Shown piece by piece: positions 50,008 to 53,268 of a DNA stretch of 53,268 bases. Within the stretch, counting starts at the first letter, position 1. Every line of letters starts with the position of its first letter. Both the position numbers and the translations under genes were made by a program. Location of the stretch: positions 1 to 53,268 of the forward strand of contig JAFCGC010000002.1 in NCBI GenBank assembly GCA_017608305.1, given 5' to 3'. The DNA is from Candidatus Pacearchaeota archaeon (lineage in GTDB: Archaea > Nanobdellota > Nanobdellia > Pacearchaeales > GW2011-AR1). Below the pieces are notes generated by a model. It was not told where the DNA came from. It saw nothing but the letters and a program-made list of their open reading frames with translations, and searched no databases.

Positions 50008-51243
50008 ATGGTGGAATTTGTTACCGCAGTATATTTGTCTTTAATGTTTATTTCAATATATATGGTTTCTTTTTTTATTATTTTGACAACTCGAAATAGG
50101 AAAAGACTTTTTGCATATCCTAAACCTAATTCGATTTATAGTGTGACTGTGATTGTTCCAGCTTATAATGAAGAAGATAGTATTAAGGAAACAATTGAAA
50201 ATGTTTTTGCTTCAAATTATCCTAAAAATAAATTACAAGTGATTGCAGTAAATGATGGAAGTGTTGATAATACAAAAAAAATAATCAAGGATTTATTAAA
50301 GAAATATAAGAATTTAAAATTATTAGATAAAAAAAATACAGGAAAAGCTGATTCTATTAATCAAGCAATTAAAATTGCAAAAGGAGAGTTAGTTGCTGTT
50401 ACTGATGCTGATAGTTTTCCTTCTAAAGAATCTTTGAAAAAACTCACAGGTTATTTTGACAATCCTTTAATGGCGGCAGTTACTTCTTTTGTTAGTGTTA
50501 GAAATAAAGAGGGAAATTTGTATGGTAAGGTTCAGGCCTTAGAATATATGATTATGGGGTGGAATAGAAAACTCTTGGATTTTATTGATAGTGTTTATGT
50601 GACTAATGGTCCTTTGAGTCTTTATAGGAAAAAATTTGTTTTAGGAGTAGGGGGTTTTGATCCTAAATCTATTACAGAAGATATTGATATTACTTGGAAT
50701 TTGCTTGCGCATGGTTATAAGACTGGAATGTGTTTAGATGCTCGTGTTTCTACTGTTGTTCCAACTAGTTTTAAAAAATGGTTTAGGCAGAGAGTTAGAT
50801 GGGGTATTGGAGGTATTCAGGCTTTAAAGAAATATAAAAAGAAATTTTTGAGAAAAGGTATGTTTGGAAGATTTGTCATGCCTTTTGTTTTGTTGAGTAT
50901 TGTTTTGAGTATTGCGGGTTTTGCATTTTCTAGTTACATTGTTGGAAAATCTATTGCAGCTAGAATTCTAACAATAGGATATTCTATTGCATCTGATATT
51001 TCTCTTTTTCATACACAAGATCTTAATTTAATCCCTTCTGTGATGATTTTTTATTTTATTGTTTTGTTTTTTACTTCTTCAATTTATTATAGATATGTTT
51101 TAACTAAAACAAAATTTTATGATAAGCTTACCTTAGGAAGGTTTTTGAACCTTGCTTTTTATATGTTGGTGTTCCTTGCATTTTACCCAATAATTTGGTA
51201 TGGAACACTATATAGATATTATAAAAAAGATTTTGCATGGTAA
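50008..51243 (+). CDS. Membrane glycosyltransferase family 2 (PgaC/chitin-synthase-like)
   Basis: 411 residues. A GT2 domain carries VIVPAYNEEDSIKETIENVF, AVNDGSVDNT, AVTDADSF, the TED of SITEDIDITW and the processive QxxRW as RQRVRWGIGG. One N-terminal and several C-terminal membrane helices are present. A Shine-Dalgarno-like AGGAGA is 7 bases from the ATG. The deacetylase-glycosyltransferase order resembles poly-GlcNAc loci, and a partly deacetylated surface polysaccharide is inferred. Confidence 0.9.
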   Translation: MVEFVTAVYLSLMFISIYMVSFFIILTTRNRKRLFAYPKPNSIYSVTVIVPAYNEEDSIKETIENVFASNYPKNKLQVIAVNDGSVDNTKKIIKDLLKKYKNLKLLDKKNTGKADSINQAIKIAKGELVAVTDADSFPSKESLKKLTGYFDNPLMAAVTSFVSVRNKEGNLYGKVQALEYMIMGWNRKLLDFIDSVYVTNGPLSLYRKKFVLGVGGFDPKSITEDIDITWNLLAHGYKTGMCLDARVSTVVPTSFKKWFRQRVRWGIGGIQALKKYKKKFLRKGMFGRFVMPFVLLSIVLSIAGFAFSSYIVGKSIAARILTIGYSIASDISLFHTQDLNLIPSVMIFYFIVLFFTSSIYYRYVLTKTKFYDKLTLGRFLNLAFYMLVFLAFYPIIWYGTLYRYYKKDFAW

Positions 51244-51324
51244 ATGAACCTTTTAGAAACTGGAATTAGAAATTCCGTTAAAGACGTTTTAGAAAAACGC
51301 CTAAAGGTTCCCAAACCAGAATGA
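51244..51324 (+). CDS. Possible 26-residue peptide overlapping a structured element
   Basis: Directly after the glycosyltransferase stop, an ATG opens MNLLETGIRNSVKDVLEKRL then KVPKPE, and its TGA overlaps the ATG of the next gene (ATGA at 51321). The peptide could form an amphipathic helix. The same bases form a three-way-junction palindrome, so coding may be incidental. Confidence 0.35.
   Translation: MNLLETGIRNSVKDVLEKRLKVPKPE
51247..51309 (+). ncRNA. Three-way-junction palindromic element
   Basis: An outer stem (AACCTTTTAG 51247-51256 with CTAAAGGTT 51301-51309, one bulged T) encloses two perfect 6-bp hairpins, GGAATT-AGA-AATTCC (51262-51276) and CGTTTT-AGA-AAAACG (51285-51299). Both loops are AGA. 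It sits between the glycosyltransferase and the next coding gene, on the coding strand, and could be a processing site, attenuator or small structured RNA. Confidence 0.5.
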
Positions 51325-51995
51325 GAAAAATAAAAATGACAAATAAGAATAAACATGTATTTTGGCAGGCACTCTTAATAGCTTTGCTTGTTTTTTGGTT
51401 GGGCATTTTAATTGGTATTTATTTTGAAAAATCAAGAGTAGAACAATTACAGGATTTTTATTTTAATATTGAGACAGATATTTTTGATATGGAACTGGCT
51501 TCTGATATTGTTTATGGATTTAATATGGATTGTGATCAAATTGATGATAGGAGCCTTGTTTTTGCTGATAATATTTATTGGCAGGCTAGAAAATTAGAAA
51601 AATATGATAATTCTAATAAAATTACCGCAGAATTAATTTCTCTACATAGGAGATATGATTTATTGAGAACTTTGCTTTGGAAAAAGATAATTGATCATGA
51701 GAATAGTTGCGAGAAAAAAATTAATACAGTTATTTATCTTTATCAATATGACAATCCTTCTTTAACCACTAAAGCGACTCAAGGTACAATGAGTAGCCTT
51801 TTGCTTGATCTTAAGGAAGAATATGGAGACAAAGTTGTTTTAATTCCTATTGCTGTTGATACAGGTGTAGAGTCTTTAGATGTTTTGGGGGATTATTATG
51901 GATTAGATAATTATCCTGTTGTTTTTATAAATGAAAAATATAAATTTGAGACAATTGATTCTTTAGTAGGAGTTAGAGAAGTATTATTAAACTAA
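51321..51995 (+). CDS. Membrane-anchored protein with thioredoxin-like C-terminus
   Basis: 224 residues: one N-terminal helix (FWQALLIALLVFWLGILIGI), a helical outside region (about 45-120) and a C-terminal part (INTVIYLYQYDNPSLTTKAT, GDKVVLIPIAVDTGV, NYPVVFINEKYKF) with the strand order of a thioredoxin fold but no CxxC. The start may be the ATG at 51321 (overlapping the small peptide stop) or at 51336. Function unknown. Confidence 0.6.
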   Translation: MRKIKMTNKNKHVFWQALLIALLVFWLGILIGIYFEKSRVEQLQDFYFNIETDIFDMELASDIVYGFNMDCDQIDDRSLVFADNIYWQARKLEKYDNSNKITAELISLHRRYDLLRTLLWKKIIDHENSCEKKINTVIYLYQYDNPSLTTKATQGTMSSLLLDLKEEYGDKVVLIPIAVDTGVESLDVLGDYYGLDNYPVVFINEKYKFETIDSLVGVREVLLN

Positions 51996-52044
51996 TATTT
52001 TGAACAATACAAATATTAAAAAATAGATAAATCTGTATGGTTTT

Positions 52045-52800
52045 ATGGTGGAGGAGTGTTTTAAGTGTGGAATTTCAGAAGAAAAAGTTCGTTTATTTGA
52101 TGCTATTTCTGAAAAAGGAATTGTGAAAATCTGTAAAGAATGTTCTCAGTTAGAAGATATGCCTGTAATTAATAAACCAACAACTTTGCAGCTTAAAGAA
52201 TCTGAAGCTAAAGCACAAAGTAAAAGTGTTTATGAGCGACTATCTAAGATGTCTGGATTTGATCCTAAAAACTATGTTGTAAATAATGGAGGTTTACCCC
52301 AACAAGATGTGAGTTTAAGGGACCTTGTAGATAAGAATTTTGAGAGAGAGGTTAAAGAAAAAATAGAGCCCCGAGAAGATTTAATTCATAATTTTCATTG
52401 GGTTATTATGAGGGCTAGGAGAAGTAAAAAACTTACAAGAGAACAACTTGCAAGAGAAATTGCAGAGGCAGTATCAGCTGTTAAGATGGCTGAACAGGGA
52501 ATCCTTCCTGAAGATGATTATAAATTAATTAATAAATTAGAAGCTTTTTTAGGAATTAAAATCAGAAAAGCTGAAGCTATTCCTCAGCTAGAAGATAAAG
52601 AAAAAGATCTTAGCTTTGATCCTATGGCCACCAAGACCATTACAATTTCTGATCTTAAGAAAATAAAAGAAGAGAAAAATGGGGGGTTGTTTGATAAGTC
52701 TGAAGAAGTGCCTGTTCCTGAAGAAGAATTAGAGATTGAAGATGAAGAAGAGGACCGGTTGTCTGATGAAGAGTTTGATGATTTAATTTGGAAAAAGTAA
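52045..52800 (+). CDS. MBF1-like zinc-ribbon/HTH protein
   Basis: 251 residues: an N-terminal zinc ribbon (EECFKCGISEEKVRLFD ... KICKEC), a helix-turn-helix of the Cro/C1/MBF1 type (DLIHNFHWVIMRARRSKKLT, REQLAREIAEAVSAVKMAEQ, INKLEAFLGIKI) and an acidic C-terminal tail. Similar to archaeal MBF1, which links transcription and translation, but longer, with an extra acidic tail. It is followed 31 bases later by rpoL. Confidence 0.75.
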   Translation: MVEECFKCGISEEKVRLFDAISEKGIVKICKECSQLEDMPVINKPTTLQLKESEAKAQSKSVYERLSKMSGFDPKNYVVNNGGLPQQDVSLRDLVDKNFEREVKEKIEPREDLIHNFHWVIMRARRSKKLTREQLAREIAEAVSAVKMAEQGILPEDDYKLINKLEAFLGIKIRKAEAIPQLEDKEKDLSFDPMATKTITISDLKKIKEEKNGGLFDKSEEVPVPEEELEIEDEEEDRLSDEEFDDLIWKK

Positions 52801-52831
52801 GGTTTATAAATCATGTTAAAGAATTCTTATT

Positions 52832-53095
52832 ATGGAAATTAATGTTTTACAAAACTCAAAAGAAGAAATTGAAATTGGAGTAGGAAGTTTAACAATTGTG
52901 GAGATTCTGAAAGTATATCTTAATAAAGATTCTAGTGTGGTTTTTGCTGCTTGGAAAAGAGACCACCCCACTGAAATGCCTGTGCTTAAAGTTAAGACTA
53001 AAGAAAAAACAGCAAAAAAAGCAGTTAATGATGCTATTAATGCCATTACAAAAGATCTTGATAAAGTTGAAAGTGATTTTAAGAAATTAAAGTAA
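52832..53095 (+). CDS. rpoL: RNA polymerase subunit L (Rpo11)
   Basis: 87 residues: MEINVLQNSKEEIEIGVGSL, LNKDSSVVFAAWKRDHPTEM and KVKTKEKTAKKAVNDAINAI. This is the RPB11/Rpo11 pattern (FAAY.rDHP), a partner of Rpo3 in RNA polymerase assembly. Length is typical. A TTTATAAA box lies about 25 bases before the ATG. Confidence 0.85.
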   Translation: MEINVLQNSKEEIEIGVGSLTIVEILKVYLNKDSSVVFAAWKRDHPTEMPVLKVKTKEKTAKKAVNDAINAITKDLDKVESDFKKLK

Positions 53096-53268
53096 ATTTT
53101 TCTTATTTGAAATGACACTTGATGATAAAACAATAGATTTATTTGAAAAATTATTTAAATGCTAGCAAGAAATCTGTTTGTTTTAACTGACAGATGAATT
53201 GCGTTATATTTTTAGTTCTTAGAATATTATAGAGGTTAGGTTAGATACTAACCTCTTTGAAAGTCCTA
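53096..53268. other. Window end: intergenic with hairpins
   Basis: No convincing gene is seen. AGAGGTTAG (53231-53239) pairs perfectly with CTAACCTCT (53248-53256), and an ATCTGT/ACAGAT pair lies further upstream near 53172-53194. A 17-codon frame at 53112 is probably chance. The hairpins could be a terminator for rpoL or the start of a structured RNA that continues outside the window. Confidence 0.4.

Noticed and set aside
1-53268. Genome-wide reassignment of TAG to an amino acid.
   Set aside because: aspS, asnS, ftsZ, uppS, DUF424 and the RelE-like toxin all end with TAG at the expected C-terminus, and no pyrrolysine genes or CUA tRNA are in the window.

Overview
The window looks like a chromosome segment of a small-genome DPANN archaeon of the Woesearchaeota/Pacearchaeota/Nanoarchaeota type. 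The information-processing genes are archaeal: MCM, TBP, aIF1A, aIF2-beta, aRF1, L15e, RNA polymerase subunit L, NAC, Sec61-beta, GatD/GatE, an archaeal ATP-dependent DNA ligase and Taw3. FtsZ, MinD, ScpB and many short proteins of unknown function accompany them. The DNA is very AT-rich. Most genes start directly after a TATA-like box and a pyrimidine-rich stretch, which suggests mostly leaderless transcripts. No stretch longer than about 300 bases lacks a gene. No rRNA, CRISPR array or transposase was seen.

Layout. 1-2.7 kb: proS and an HtrA-like protease behind a structured leader, a LAGLIDADG endonuclease gene interrupted by TAG, and tRNA-Arg. 2.8-11.7 kb: tRNA aminoacylation genes (gatD, gatE, aspS, asnS) with small unknowns. 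11.7-16.8 kb: an accessory island with three nucleotidyltransferase-fold genes, a metallophosphoesterase, a Nudix hydrolase, an MBL-fold hydrolase, a SLOG-like protein and taw3. The island contains a chimeric mini-gene that records an illegitimate recombination. 17-20.3 kb: ftsZ with a long leader, a nitroreductase and an intron-containing tRNA-Asn. 20.7-27.5 kb: a minus-strand translation/replication block (Dim2-like KH protein, aIF1A, DUF424, aIF2-beta, RPA, MCM). 27.7-32.6 kb: a toxin-antitoxin pair, TBP, 3-methyladenine glycosylase, a PHP phosphoesterase and DNA ligase. 32.6-34.1 kb: a redox locus (superoxide reductase, an unknown gene, rubrerythrin) in which all three reading frames are broken. 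34.1-42.8 kb: L15e, tRNA-Ile with a duplicated 5' end, UppS, an MFS transporter, MetRS with a separate tRNA-binding partner, and a frameshifted UbiA-family gene. 42.9-53.3 kb: minD with two related partners, NAC, Sec61-beta, valS-prf1-scpB, a polysaccharide deacetylase/glycosyltransferase pair, an MBF1-like protein and rpoL.

Most notable points: (1) two copies of a structured 5' element, before the HtrA-like protease and before rubrerythrin, that place the Shine-Dalgarno sequence inside a conserved hairpin; (2) a nucleotidyltransferase-nucleotidyltransferase-phosphoesterase operon bordered by a chimera of the phosphoesterase start and the asnS end; (3) two otherwise coherent genes interrupted by a single in-frame TAG, in a window whose aRF1 seems to lack the C-terminal minidomain; (4) a GatE that appears to lack the AspRS-like GAD insertion; (5) a three-way-junction palindromic element after the glycosyltransferase gene; (6) a clustered set of single-base lesions in the redox and UbiA genes, which could be gene decay or assembly error.
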